Part shown: positions 25,547-34,034 of the stretch, piece after piece | How positions within the stretch are numbered: position 1 is the first letter of the stretch | Layout: each line of letters starts with the position of its first letter | NCBI GenBank assembly: GCA_017255395.1 | Contig: JAFKDC010000005.1 | Location: 147,410-211,409 of the forward strand | Direction of reading: 5' to 3' | Length of the DNA stretch: 64,000 nucleotides | Source: Enemella evansiae | GTDB taxonomy: Bacteria > Pseudomonadota > Alphaproteobacteria > Rhodobacterales > Rhodobacteraceae | Program-made: the position numbers and the translations under genes | Notes under the pieces: generated by a model | Seen by the model: only the letters and a program-made list of their open reading frames with translations | Told to the model about the DNA's origin: nothing | The model's database searches: none

Positions 25547-28534
25547 TTATGCCGGCATGATCTTGCAGAGGGTGGCCTTGGTCTCCTGCATCTGGGTGAC
25601 CGAGTCGTAGCCATAGGTCTGCGCCGTGTTGGTGCTTTCGCCCAGGACATAGGGGTCGGCCCCGTCGGGGTATTTCGACCGCTGGTCCTCGCCCTGGAAA
25701 TGGCCGCCGAAGTGGAAGGGCATGAAGGCCACGCCCTCGCCCACCCGTTCGGTCACCATCGCCATGACCTTGACCTTGCCGCCTTCCGGGCCTTCGACCC
25801 AGACATCGGCCCCGTCACGCACACCAAGGTTGTTGGCGTCGCGCGGGTTGATCTCGACGAACATGTCCTGTTGCAGTTCCGCCAGCCAGGGGTTCGACCG
25901 GGTCTCGTCCCCGCCGCCCTCGTATTCCACGAGGCGCCCCGAGGTCAGGATGATTGGATAATCCTGGCTGAAGTCGTTCTTCTGGATCGACGCGTACATG
26001 GTCGGCACCCGCCAGAAGGACTTGTCCTCGTAGGTCGGGTAGTCGGCCACCAGATCGCGGCGGTTGGTGTACAGCGGCTCGCGGTGCAGCGGGATCGGGT
26101 CCGGGAAGGTCCAGACCACCGCACGCGCCTTGGCGTTGCCATAGGGCGCGCAGCCGTGGGCGATGGCAACGCGCTGGATGCCGCCGGAAAGGTCGGTCTT
26201 CCAGTTCACGCCGCCGACAGCCGCAGCATAGTCGCTGGGGCGGTCACCCTGCTGCGAGGTCTCGCCGACCTCCGCCTGGCCCTCGTCGGCCTCTTCCGGG
26301 GCCTCGTAGCCCGCGACACGCTCGATCACCGCGCGCTCTTCGGCGGTCAGGTCGCTGTCCCAGCCGAGGTCGATGAGCATCTGCATGGTGAACTCGGGGT
26401 AGCCGTCGGGGATTTCCGACCCGACCGGGGCCACGCCCTCGGCCAGCAGGTTGTCGCCCTCGTGCTCGACGCCGAAACGCGCCCGGAAGCCCATGCCGCC
26501 CTGCGCCACCGGCAGCGAGACGTCATAGAGGTTGGCCGACCCGGGGTGATTCATCTCGGCTGTGCCCCATGCGGGCCACGGCATCCCGTAGAAGTCGCCG
26601 TCGCAGGGTCCGCCCAGCGCCCGCAGCGTCGTGCGGTCGAAGGTGTGCTGGTTGGCCATATGCTTCTTCAGGCGCTCCGGGCTTTGCCCGGTGTAGCCGA
26701 TCGTCCACATGCCCTTGTTGAACTCGCGGGTCAGATCCTCGACCACCGGCTCTCCGTCGACCACCTCGATGTTGCGGAACATGCGGTCCGCAAAGCCGAA
26801 CTTGGTGGCGAACTTGTGCATGATCGTGTGATCCGGCAGCGATTCGAACAGCGGAGCGACCACCTGCTCGCGCCATTGCAGCGAGCGGTTGGACGCGGTG
26901 ACCGAACCCCGGGTCTCGAACTGCGTCGCGGCGGGCAGCAGGTACACGCCGTCGGTGCGGTCGTGCAGCACCGCCGAGACGGTGGGATAGGGGTCCACCA
27001 CGACCAGCAGGTCGAGCTTTTCCATCGCGCCCTTCATCTCGACCAGACGGGTCTGAGAGTTCGGCGCGTGACCCCAGAACACCATCGCGCGGGTGTTGTC
27101 GGGCTGTTCGAGGTTCTCCTTGGCTTCGAGGACACCGTCGATCCACCGGCTGACAGGGATGCCGGTGATGTTCATCATCGCCTTGTCCTTGCCGTCCGCG
27201 CCTTTCATGGTCGTGAACCGGCCGGCGAGGTAATCGAAATCCTCTTCCCAGACGCGCGCCCAGTGCTGCCAGGACCCCTTGGACAGGCCGTAGTAGCCCG
27301 GCAGGGTATCGGCCAGAACGCCAAGGTCCGTGGCGCCCTGCACGTTGTCATGGCCGCGGAAGATGTTGGTGCCGCCGCCAGAGGTGCCCATGTTGCCCAG
27401 CGCAAGCTGCAGGATGCAGTAGGCGCGGGTGTTGTTGTTGCCGTTCGAGTGCTGGGTGCCGCCCATGCACCAGATCACGGTGCCGGGACGGTTGTTGGCC
27501 AGCGTCATGGCCACGCGCTTCAGCTGCGAGCCCGGGGTGCCGGTGACACGCTCGACCTCTTCGGGCGTCCACTTCATCACCTCTTCGCGGATCTGGTCCA
27601 TCCCCCAGACACGGGTGCGGATGAACTCCTTGTCCTCCCAGCCGTTGTCGAAGATGTGGTAGAGGATGCCCCAGACCAGCGCGACGTCCGAACCGGGACG
27701 GAAGCGGACGTATTCGTCCGCATGCGCGGCGGTGCGGGTGAAACGTGGATCGCAGACGATCAGCGGGGCGTTGTTCTGCTCCTTGGCGCGCAGGACGTGC
27801 AAGAGCGAGACGGGGTGCGCCTCGGCCGGGTTGCCGCCGATGATGAAGATCGCCTTGGAGTTATGGATGTCGTTGTAGCTGTTGGTCATGGCGCCGTAGC
27901 CCCATGTGTTCGCAACACCCGCAACGGTGGTCGAGTGGCAGATCCGCGCCTGGTGATCCACGTTGTTCGTGCCCCAGTAGGCGGCGAACTTGCGGAACAG
28001 GTAGGCCTGCTCGTTCGAATGCTTGGCAGAGCCCAGCCAGTAGACAGAATCCGGCCCGCTTTCCTCGCGGATCGACATCATCTGGTCGCCGATCTCGTTG
28101 ATCGCCTCGTCCCACGAGATGCGGACCCATTCTCCGGCGACCTTCTTCATGGGATACTTCAGGCGGCGCTCGCCATGGGCGTGCTCACGCACCGAGGCGC
28201 CCTTGGCGCAGTGGGACCCCAGGTTGAAGGGGCTGTCCCAGCCGGGTTCCTGACCCGTCCAGACGCCATCCTGCACCTCTGCCACGACGGTACAGCCGAC
28301 CGAGCAATGTGTGCAGACGGATTTCTTCAGCTCCACGGCGCCGGTCGCGGCGGCGGTGGCGGCGCTGGCCTGCTGGACGGTTCCGCCCGTCGCGGCAATG
28401 GCGGCAAGGCCGCCGATGGCCAGACCGGACCCGCGCAGGAAGGCGCGGCGGTCGACCGAGGCATTCGCGGCCTCGGACAGGATCGAAGTCCGCTGGGGGC
28501 GTCTCGCTACCCCGTTGGTCTTTTTCCTAAGCAT
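25547..28534 (-). CDS. fdhA: Formate dehydrogenase catalytic (alpha) subunit, Mo/W-bis-pterin, cysteine type
   Basis: Oxidises formate to CO2 in the periplasm. The 995-residue protein has an N-terminal Tat signal with the twin arginine in DRRAFLRGSG. A [4Fe-4S] site uses Cys74, Cys77, Cys81 (VCTHCSVGC) and Cys109. The metal ligand is Cys199 in ARICHSTTVAG, coded by TGC, so it is the cysteine and not the selenocysteine form. Pterin-binding segments such as GGNPAEAHPVSLLHVL and CMGGTQHSNGNNNTRA follow. A GGGAGAGAG lies ahead of the ATG. With tungstate and molybdate transporters on both sides, either metal is possible. It is followed by the beta subunit and preceded by its Tat peptide and chaperone genes. 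Confidence 0.95.
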   Translation of the reverse strand: MLRKKTNGVARRPQRTSILSEAANASVDRRAFLRGSGLAIGGLAAIAATGGTVQQASAATAAATGAVELKKSVCTHCSVGCTVVAEVQDGVWTGQEPGWDSPFNLGSHCAKGASVREHAHGERRLKYPMKKVAGEWVRISWDEAINEIGDQMMSIREESGPDSVYWLGSAKHSNEQAYLFRKFAAYWGTNNVDHQARICHSTTVAGVANTWGYGAMTNSYNDIHNSKAIFIIGGNPAEAHPVSLLHVLRAKEQNNAPLIVCDPRFTRTAAHADEYVRFRPGSDVALVWGILYHIFDNGWEDKEFIRTRVWGMDQIREEVMKWTPEEVERVTGTPGSQLKRVAMTLANNRPGTVIWCMGGTQHSNGNNNTRAYCILQLALGNMGTSGGGTNIFRGHDNVQGATDLGVLADTLPGYYGLSKGSWQHWARVWEEDFDYLAGRFTTMKGADGKDKAMMNITGIPVSRWIDGVLEAKENLEQPDNTRAMVFWGHAPNSQTRLVEMKGAMEKLDLLVVVDPYPTVSAVLHDRTDGVYLLPAATQFETRGSVTASNRSLQWREQVVAPLFESLPDHTIMHKFATKFGFADRMFRNIEVVDGEPVVEDLTREFNKGMWTIGYTGQSPERLKKHMANQHTFDRTTLRALGGPCDGDFYGMPWPAWGTAEMNHPGSANLYDVSLPVAQGGMGFRARFGVEHEGDNLLAEGVAPVGSEIPDGYPEFTMQMLIDLGWDSDLTAEERAVIERVAGYEAPEEADEGQAEVGETSQQGDRPSDYAAAVGGVNWKTDLSGGIQRVAIAHGCAPYGNAKARAVVWTFPDPIPLHREPLYTNRRDLVADYPTYEDKSFWRVPTMYASIQKNDFSQDYPIILTSGRLVEYEGGGDETRSNPWLAELQQDMFVEINPRDANNLGVRDGADVWVEGPEGGKVKVMAMVTERVGEGVAFMPFHFGGHFQGEDQRSKYPDGADPYVLGESTNTAQTYGYDSVTQMQETKATLCKIMPA

Positions 28535-28709
28535 GTTTCTCTCTCCCTTGCTCGCGCGGACCCATGTCCATGCTTGCTTGGTTGGGGCTCATGACCTTGG
28601 CAGTCGGGCGTCACGCAACCAGTCGCCTTGGTCGGTTCTTGTGCCGGGTCCGCGCGCTGCGGGCCTTGCGGTGTTATTGGGCGCCTCGGCGCCGGTCTTG
28701 TTTGGTCGC

Positions 28710-28748
28710 GCAGCTTGTCCGAAAACCGGTTCCCACTTTTCGGGCTGC
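28710..28748. repeat. Palindromic REP-like element between the Tat peptide gene and fdhA
   Basis: Outer arms GCAGC/GCTGC and inner arms CCGAAAA/TTTTCGG enclose a CCGGTTCCCAC loop. The inner core resembles a dispersed intergenic palindrome that recurs in alphaproteobacterial genomes. It sits in the 220-bp gap ahead of fdhA, inside the operon, where it could act as a transcript processing or stabilising hairpin. Confidence 0.55.
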
Positions 28749-28754
28749 ACTCCC

Positions 28755-28940
28755 TCAGAACTTCGCGCTGGCGAAATACGCGCGGGTGTGCGCGGTGTCC
28801 TGCATCCGATCGGACGACAGGTCGGGCTCGGCGGCCTGCGCCTCTTGCCCGGCGGTCGCCACGGCAACCGCTGCCGCGGGTGCCGCCGTTCCGGCCAGCT
28901 TGAGGAAATCACGGCGCGATGCGCCTTCTTCCTTCTTCAT
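28755..28940 (-). CDS. Small twin-arginine-signal protein of the formate dehydrogenase operon
   Basis: 61-residue protein with a Tat motif SRRDFLKLAG near the N-terminus, a hydrophobic alanine-rich stretch, a probable cleavage after AQAA, and a mature tail of only about 23 residues (DRMQDTAHTRAYFASAKF). Such short Tat proteins regularly accompany formate dehydrogenases. The ATG at 28940 has AGAGGAGG upstream; the in-frame TTG one codon earlier is less likely. It lies between the TorD-type chaperone and fdhA. Whether it is a structural subunit or an export helper is not known. Confidence 0.85.
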   Translation of the reverse strand: MKKEEGASRRDFLKLAGTAAPAAAVAVATAGQEAQAAEPDLSSDRMQDTAHTRAYFASAKF

Positions 28941-29016
28941 CAAGAGCCTCCTCTTCTTGGTGTTGCAGCGCCTTGGCGCCAGAAATGCCGGCAGTCCGAC
29001 CGGCGGTTAAAAATCC

Positions 29017-29619
29017 CTATCCGCCCATGCGGAAGGCCTCTGCCTCGATCTCGACGAAGCAGCGGCCGATGGTGCCCACGGGCGCGTAGAAGACAGAGTT
29101 CTTCGCGCCTTCGAGGTCGGCAAAGAAGTGCCCCGCCCAAGGCGCGATATGCTTGTTGAAGAAGTCGCGCTGCTGTCCCAGTGACGCGGGCGCACCGAAG
29201 CGGCCCACGATCAGCGCGCCCATCATCTCCATCAGGCTGGCGATATTGTCCTCGGGTTCGAAGACGGTTTCGGCCCGCGCCAGCCCCTGTGCGCGCATGT
29301 CCTGCCGCAGCACCGCCAGCGGCTTCTCGTTCAGGAAGCCGGTCAGGTAGAAGGACGCGTAGGGCAGAAGCTCGCCGCGCCCCAGCCCGATGAAGAGCTT
29401 GTTGTACTCGGAAGCGACAGACCGCGGCTTCGTCACCTTGGCCATCTTGGCCAGCGTGGTGATCGCCTGCCCCAGGGGGCCCGCGTCGCCCGACAGGCTG
29501 GCGGTCTGGGCCAGCAGCATCTCGTCCGGCGGGCCCGACAGGATCAGGCCCAGAAAATTGTAGAGATCGGCGCGGAGGCGGTCTTCCTCGGCAATCTGAG
29601 GCGCGGTTGCGGCGGTCAT
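29017..29619 (-). CDS. TorD/DmsD-family chaperone for the formate dehydrogenase
   Basis: Cytoplasmic all-helical chaperone of 200 residues that binds the Tat signal and helps cofactor loading of molybdo-enzymes. Family features are RADLYNFLGLILSGPPDE near the N-terminus, YNKLFIGLGRGELLPYASFY with the acidic-aromatic loop, and FFNKHIAPWAGHFFADLE near the C-terminus. The start overlaps the stop of the DUF3306 gene (ATGA, 29616–29619). FdhA and the small Tat peptide encoded next are the natural clients. Assignment to the family is firm; the exact client is inferred. Confidence 0.88.
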   Translation of the reverse strand: MTAATAPQIAEEDRLRADLYNFLGLILSGPPDEMLLAQTASLSGDAGPLGQAITTLAKMAKVTKPRSVASEYNKLFIGLGRGELLPYASFYLTGFLNEKPLAVLRQDMRAQGLARAETVFEPEDNIASLMEMMGALIVGRFGAPASLGQQRDFFNKHIAPWAGHFFADLEGAKNSVFYAPVGTIGRCFVEIEAEAFRMGG

Positions 29620-30203
29620 GACGCTCCTTCCAGCGGGTCGAATGTGAAACGCATCCGGCGCGAGGCGACCGGGACCGGGTCGGCCTCCGGCGCCACTGCG
29701 GCGGGGCCCGGCGCGGCGGTCACCTGCACGGCCTCCTGCGGGGCTTCGTCGCCTTCGGGCGCGGCCTCGGGGGCCTCGTCGACATCCGGCTCGGGCTCGG
29801 GCGTGGCAACGGCGGGCTTGAGGTCGGCGAAGGTATCCACCAGCCCGCGCCCGACCTTGTAGAGCGTCTTGACCTCCTGCCCCTCGTAGGCGGCAGCGGT
29901 GAAATCGCCGTCGTAGTCGTTCAGCCCGTCCACGCAGGCCAGCACCGGGTTCGATTTCCACAGGGCGCGCAGCGCGCGGGTCTTCAGCCGCTGCGGCAGC
30001 GCGGCCTTGAGGAAGGCCTGCACCTGCTCGCCGCTGACGATATCCTCGGGCAGGGGCAGCCCGGCCTCGGCCAGCAGCTCCTCGTCCGACCGCTCGGCCA
30101 GCGCCTGCTCGGCGCGGGCCTGAACGGCGGCCTCCTGCTCGGCCTCTTCGGCGCGATGCTCGGCCTGAACGGCAGCACGGCGGCGGGACCAGAAATCGCT
30201 CAT
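29616..30203 (-). CDS. DUF3306 family protein
   Basis: 195-residue accessory protein of unknown biochemical role that is regularly encoded with DUF3305 beside formate dehydrogenases. It opens with FWSRRRAAVQAEHRAEEAEQ, a charged Glu/Ala-rich helix, then the domain core PEDIVSGEQVQAFLKAALP and ALWKSNPVLACVDGLNDYDG. The last 70 residues are acidic, Pro/Ala/Glu-rich and probably unstructured. There is no signal peptide. The gene overlaps the DUF3305 gene upstream by 4 bp and the chaperone gene downstream by 4 bp, so the three are made together. Confidence 0.88.
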   Translation of the reverse strand: MSDFWSRRRAAVQAEHRAEEAEQEAAVQARAEQALAERSDEELLAEAGLPLPEDIVSGEQVQAFLKAALPQRLKTRALRALWKSNPVLACVDGLNDYDGDFTAAAYEGQEVKTLYKVGRGLVDTFADLKPAVATPEPEPDVDEAPEAAPEGDEAPQEAVQVTAAPGPAAVAPEADPVPVASRRMRFTFDPLEGAS

Positions 30204-30769
30204 ATCAGACGCCCCCGCTTCAGCGCCGGAGAGGCGTAGACATCCGCCGCCTTGCCGACGCGCGGATCGCCGATGCCGTCCTGCGTGAGGTCGGTGCGCT
30301 TCTTGTCGCGCTTGCGTTTGACGAAAGTCTCTTCGCGGTAATGTTCCTCGACGAATTCCTGCACCCAGGCCACCAGCCCGGCGGGCATCGGCACCTTCTC
30401 GACCACCTCTTCACCGCTGTCGGTGTAATCCTGCGCCTCGTAGGGCGAGGCCGTCACCAGCAGCACCTCGTAGGGGAAGTCCTGCCCATGGACCGCGCGC
30501 ATGACGACGTAAAGACTGGGCACCGCGATTGACAGCCCGTGCAGATAGGCCTCGGCCTCGGCGCCGTGCAGTTCCAGAACCGGGGTCGCGGCGTGGTATT
30601 CCACGGCATCGCCCTCGCGGCGCATCTCTTTCCACGCGGCGGGCGCGGCGCCCGGCAGGACGGCGGAACAGGTCCAGTGCCACTTTGCCCAACGCGTGAC
30701 GCCGGGCGTGCGGCGCAGGACCACACCCACCGGCAGGGTACGATAGGCTTTCGGGTTGTGGTGGATCAC
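30200..30769 (-). CDS. DUF3305 family protein, first gene of the formate dehydrogenase operon
   Basis: 189-residue accessory protein of unknown mechanism that co-occurs with DUF3306 and FDH. Visible stretches are LPVGVVLRRTPGVTRWAKWH, TPVLELHGAEAEAYLHGLS and YEVLLVTASPYEAQDYTDSG. The start is a GTG with AGGAGG 7–12 nt upstream; the open frame continues upstream but no better start has a ribosome-binding site. It leads the leftward FDH cluster. Just upstream a sequence with the sigma-54 spacing (GG-N10-GC) is present, described separately. Confidence 0.85.
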   Translation of the reverse strand: MIHHNPKAYRTLPVGVVLRRTPGVTRWAKWHWTCSAVLPGAAPAAWKEMRREGDAVEYHAATPVLELHGAEAEAYLHGLSIAVPSLYVVMRAVHGQDFPYEVLLVTASPYEAQDYTDSGEEVVEKVPMPAGLVAWVQEFVEEHYREETFVKRKRDKKRTDLTQDGIGDPRVGKAADVYASPALKRGRLI

Positions 30770-31108
30770 GGGTTCCTCCTTGGCTCTACCCTTGCAAAAT
30801 ACAGGCCTTTTGCGAAAGCGGATTTGTACGCCATCGTATTCCATTCGCGCTTTGCGGTCATTTTGACCGGCCCTCAACCGGGCGCCGGGACAGCTTGGCC
30901 AATGTGTCCATCACGACTGTTTCGCTCAGGAAACGGGCAGAGTGTGAACGACCGAATCACCGGACCCGAAGCAGGGGGCGGGCAAGGCCGGGTGCGGAGC
31001 CGAGGGCGGGGGAAAGCGGTTGTGAGGCCACCCGAATCATGTGTAGCTAGCCGCCTATCCAGGCAGCGGGCACAGCATTCGACGGCGCCCTCACCAAGAG
31101 GAAGATCC
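30770..31108. promoter_or_regulatory. 339-bp divergent control region of the formate dehydrogenase locus
   Basis: This gene-free gap lies between the leftward DUF3305 gene and the rightward poly-ferredoxin gene. The DUF3305-proximal third is relatively AT-rich and holds the sigma-54-like site. The remainder is G/C-rich with no clear repeat. TGTTTCGCTCAGGAAACG near 30918–30935 has TTTC…GAAA symmetry and could be an activator site. No −35/−10 pair was assigned. Confidence 0.4.
30792..30808 (-). promoter_or_regulatory. Possible sigma-54 −24/−12 promoter before the DUF3305 gene
   Basis: On the minus strand AGGCCTGTATTTTGCA has GG and GC separated by 10 nt and ends in the TTTGCA form of the −12 box. 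The −24 box departs from TGGCAC. Transcription would start near 30782, giving a leader of about 13 nt that still holds AGGAGG. The local NtrC-like regulator lacks the sigma-54 contact loop, which weakens the case. Confidence 0.35.
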
Positions 31109-33055
31109 ATGGCCAAGACGCTGATAACATGCGATTGTCTGGGCACGCAGACCATCGACGCAGAGGCCCTTTCGCAGGCCACCGGCTGTGACGTGCGGCC
31201 TGCCTGTTCTGCCCTCTGCACCACCCAGATCGACCGCGCGGCAGAGGCCCTGACGCAGGGTGACACGATTTTCTGCTGCACCCAGGAGGCGGCGGTCTTC
31301 GAGGCCCTCGCCGAGGAACTGGCGGTCGCCCCGCCCCCCCTGCTGGACCTGCGCGACCGCGCCGGGTGGAGCGACGATCCCGCCCCGAAACTGGCCAAAA
31401 TGTCCGCGCTGACCGCCGAGGCCCTGCTGCCCGCCGCGCCGGAAAAGACCATGGACGTGATTTCGGGCGGGCTGTGCCTGATCCTTGGTGCGTCCGAAGT
31501 GGCCCTGCCCGCAGCCGAGGCGCTGAAGGACCACCTTGGCGTCACGGTGCTGCTGCCCGAAGGCTCTGACATCCCCGACACCCGCGCCTATGACGTGCTG
31601 ACCGGCCAGCTGCGCCGGGCCAGGGGCGCTTTGGGTCAGTTCGAGGTGGTCATCGACGCCTTGCGCATGGTGGAACCCGGCGGGCGCGGCCCGCTGACCC
31701 TGACCGAGCCGCGCGACGCCGGGGTCTCGGAATGCGATATCCTGCTGGACCTGCGCGGCGCCACGCCGCTGTTCCCGGCGCATGAAAAGCGCGAGGGCTA
31801 CCTGCGCGCCGACCCGGGCCACGCCGCGGCGGTCTCTGCCGCCGTGCTGGCGGCCTCGCACCTGACCGGGACCTTCGAGAAGGTGCTGCACGTGCGGATG
31901 GAGCCCCTGCTTTGCGCCCATTCCCGCGCCGAGCAGACCGGCTGCACGCGCTGCCTCGACCTCTGCCCCACCGGCGCGATCACCCCGGCGGGCGAGCATG
32001 TCACCGTCGATCCGATGATCTGCGCGGGCTGCGGCGCCTGTTCCGCCGCCTGCCCTTCGGGCGCGATCACCTATGACGCCCCGCCGGTGGACGAGATCAT
32101 GCGCCGCGTGCAGACCCTTGCGCAGGCCTACCTCAAGGCGGGCGGCACCGCGCCGCGCCTGTTGGCGCATGACGCCCACGGCGCAGAGATGATCCGCCTT
32201 GTCGCGCGCCATGGCGCGGGCCTGCCCGCCGACGTGATCCCGCTGGAGCTGCCCAAGCTGGGCGCCTTCGGCCATGCCCAGATCGTCGCCGCTCTGGGGG
32301 CCGGGTTTGCCTCTGTCAGCCTGCTGCCCGGCCCGGGGTTCGAACGCGAGGCAGTGGAGGCACAGGTCGCGCTGGCCCGCGCCATCGGCGGCGACGCCGT
32401 CGTGCACCTGCTGGAGCCCGCCGACCCCGACGCGATGACCGACGTCCTCTATAGCGAAGAAGCCCCGGCCCCGGTCGCGCAGCCGGTCCGCCCCATGGGC
32501 ACGCAGCGCCAGATCACCCGCCTTGCGGCCCGCGCGCTGCACCCAGGGACCGAGGTGCTGACCCTGCCCGCGGGCGCGCCCTACGGGGCTGTTCTGGTGG
32601 ATCAGGACGCCTGCACGCTCTGCCTGTCCTGCGTCTCGCTCTGCCCCTCGGGCGCGCTTGGCGACAACCCCGACCGGCCCGAGCTGCGCTTTCAGGAGGA
32701 CGCCTGCCTGCAATGCGGCCTCTGCGCCAATATCTGCCCCGAGGATGCCATCACGCTGCAGCCGCGCCTCGACCTGACGCAGGCCGCGCTGTCACAGCGT
32801 GTGTTGAAGGAGGAAGAACCCTTCCCCTGCATCGAATGCGGCGCGCTCTTCGGCGTGAAATCCACCATCGAGCGGATCACGGAAAAGCTGTCCTCGCATG
32901 CGATGTTCGCGGGCGACAAGCTGCGGATGATCCAGATGTGCGACGATTGCCGGGTGAACGCGCAGTTCCACGCCGAGGACAACCCCTTCGCGGGCAAGGA
33001 ACGTCCGCGCCCGCGCACCACCGACGACTACCTCAGCAAGCGGCGCGATCACTGA
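31109..33055 (+). CDS. Multi-[4Fe-4S] ferredoxin-type electron-transfer protein
   Basis: 648-residue cytoplasmic iron-sulfur protein. Two ferredoxin pairs are clear: CTRCLDLCPTGAI with CAGCGACSAACPSGAI near residue 280, and CTLCLSCVSLCPSGAL with CLQCGLCANICPEDAI near residue 520. A CIECGALFG and a CDDC follow near the C-terminus, and a Cys-rich N-terminus (CDCLGTQ, CSALC) suggests another cluster. HdrA-like regions of unknown role lie between. The ATG follows AAGAGGAAG. It is divergent from the FDH operon, so it may move electrons between formate and another carrier. No substrate can be named. Confidence 0.85.
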   Translation: MAKTLITCDCLGTQTIDAEALSQATGCDVRPACSALCTTQIDRAAEALTQGDTIFCCTQEAAVFEALAEELAVAPPPLLDLRDRAGWSDDPAPKLAKMSALTAEALLPAAPEKTMDVISGGLCLILGASEVALPAAEALKDHLGVTVLLPEGSDIPDTRAYDVLTGQLRRARGALGQFEVVIDALRMVEPGGRGPLTLTEPRDAGVSECDILLDLRGATPLFPAHEKREGYLRADPGHAAAVSAAVLAASHLTGTFEKVLHVRMEPLLCAHSRAEQTGCTRCLDLCPTGAITPAGEHVTVDPMICAGCGACSAACPSGAITYDAPPVDEIMRRVQTLAQAYLKAGGTAPRLLAHDAHGAEMIRLVARHGAGLPADVIPLELPKLGAFGHAQIVAALGAGFASVSLLPGPGFEREAVEAQVALARAIGGDAVVHLLEPADPDAMTDVLYSEEAPAPVAQPVRPMGTQRQITRLAARALHPGTEVLTLPAGAPYGAVLVDQDACTLCLSCVSLCPSGALGDNPDRPELRFQEDACLQCGLCANICPEDAITLQPRLDLTQAALSQRVLKEEEPFPCIECGALFGVKSTIERITEKLSSHAMFAGDKLRMIQMCDDCRVNAQFHAEDNPFAGKERPRPRTTDDYLSKRRDH

Positions 33056-33786
33056 TGTGCAAGCGGCGCCCCGAGGTCTGCGGCCTGCATCGCCGCGACA
33101 TAGGCCAGCACCGCGTCGACCTCGTCGAGCGTCATCTCGATGGGCACGATGGGGCTGGGCCGCGCGATGTCGAAGGGCGGCGTGACCTCTTCGATCTGGG
33201 TGAAGGCCGGGTGCGGGTTCAGCGCGTAGAACCCGGCAAAGCGCGCCTCCCAGTCGGGCAGGCCGCGCAGGAGGGAAAAGCTGGGCGTCGAGCCGATGCC
33301 CATCACGCCGCCGCCCGGCTCTACCCTGTGGCAGCGCGTGCATTTGACCCGCGCGACGGTCAGCCCCAGCGCCGGGTCGCCATCCATCACCGGGGCCGCG
33401 GCTTCGGCCTCCGCCACCTCGGGCGCGGTGAAGAGCGGCGCGCCGTCGGGCGCGTAGGACAGCACCGTGGTCAGGCCGATCTCGCCGCCCAGCCAGTCGG
33501 CGAAGCGGTCGGTCCATTCGGTCTGATCGGTGACCTGCATGGCCCAGACCTGCCCGCCGCCCTGAAACAGCGGCACGCCTGTCGCACCCAGCATCACCTG
33601 CGCGGCCTCGGGCGCCTCCACCAGATCCACCCGCACCTGCGTCTTCAGCTTGAAGCGGGGCAGCGCATAGTCCAGCAGGCCGGTGTCCACCAGCGCGGGC
33701 GGGGCATAGAGCGCGACCGCCCGATCCTGTGCCACGGCCTTGAAGGGCAGCACCGCAAGGACCAGTATCAGCAACCAGACACGCAT
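33049..33786 (-). CDS. TupA-like domain fused to a mono-haem cytochrome c
   Basis: Periplasmic protein of 245 residues. After a signal peptide (LLILVLAVLPFKAVAQ) the first ~110 residues resemble the N-lobe of the tungstate-binding protein encoded at 19039. DTGLLDYALPRFKLKTQVRV here lines up with NSGLYDHLLPIFSDKTGITV there, but the oxyanion-binding STTST is replaced by APPAL. A cytochrome c domain follows with CTRCH at 149–153 and a candidate axial Met218. It overlaps the end of the convergent poly-ferredoxin gene by 7 bp. A redox role at the formate dehydrogenase is likely; metal-oxyanion binding is doubtful. Confidence 0.8.
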   Translation of the reverse strand: MRVWLLILVLAVLPFKAVAQDRAVALYAPPALVDTGLLDYALPRFKLKTQVRVDLVEAPEAAQVMLGATGVPLFQGGGQVWAMQVTDQTEWTDRFADWLGGEIGLTTVLSYAPDGAPLFTAPEVAEAEAAAPVMDGDPALGLTVARVKCTRCHRVEPGGGVMGIGSTPSFSLLRGLPDWEARFAGFYALNPHPAFTQIEEVTPPFDIARPSPIVPIEMTLDEVDAVLAYVAAMQAADLGAPLAHQ

Positions 33787-33842
33787 GGCGCCCAGCCTAG
33801 GCCGCGCCAGAGCGATCCGTCAACGACCATGGGAGAGACGAA

Positions 33843-34034
33843 ATGAGCGACGATTTCAACATGTCGATGCGCAAGTTCCTGAAGCAGGTGGGCGTCACCT
33901 CGCAGCAGGCCATCGAGGAAGCCATGCGCGAGCATGAGACCGTCGGCAAGGCCTACAAGGTCAAGGCCGTCGTCACCATCGAGGAACTGGACCTGACCCA
34001 CGAGGTCACCGGCGAGATCAAGGGACAATCCTGA
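33843..34034 (+). CDS. DUF6494 family small protein
   Basis: 63-residue protein of unknown function, matching the DUF6494 pattern: MSMRKFLKQVGVTSQQAIEE followed by KAVVTIEELDLTHEVTGEI. It is soluble, without a signal or membrane helix. GGGAGAGACGAA lies ahead of the ATG. The stop codon is directly followed by the GTG start of the Mrp gene. It is the first of four co-directional, tightly packed genes (DUF6494, Mrp, lipoate-ligase-like, DUF6505) that look like one functional unit. Confidence 0.85.
   Translation: MSDDFNMSMRKFLKQVGVTSQQAIEEAMREHETVGKAYKVKAVVTIEELDLTHEVTGEIKGQS

Noticed and set aside
27938..27940. Selenocysteine in the formate dehydrogenase active site
   Set aside because: The metal-ligand codon is TGC (Cys199), not TGA, and the reading frame is uninterrupted.
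24557..28594. 1345-codon open frame on the plus strand across the FDH genes
   Set aside because: It is antisense to fdhC, fdhB and fdhA, whose cofactor motifs are unmistakable. Long antisense frames are expected in this high-GC DNA.
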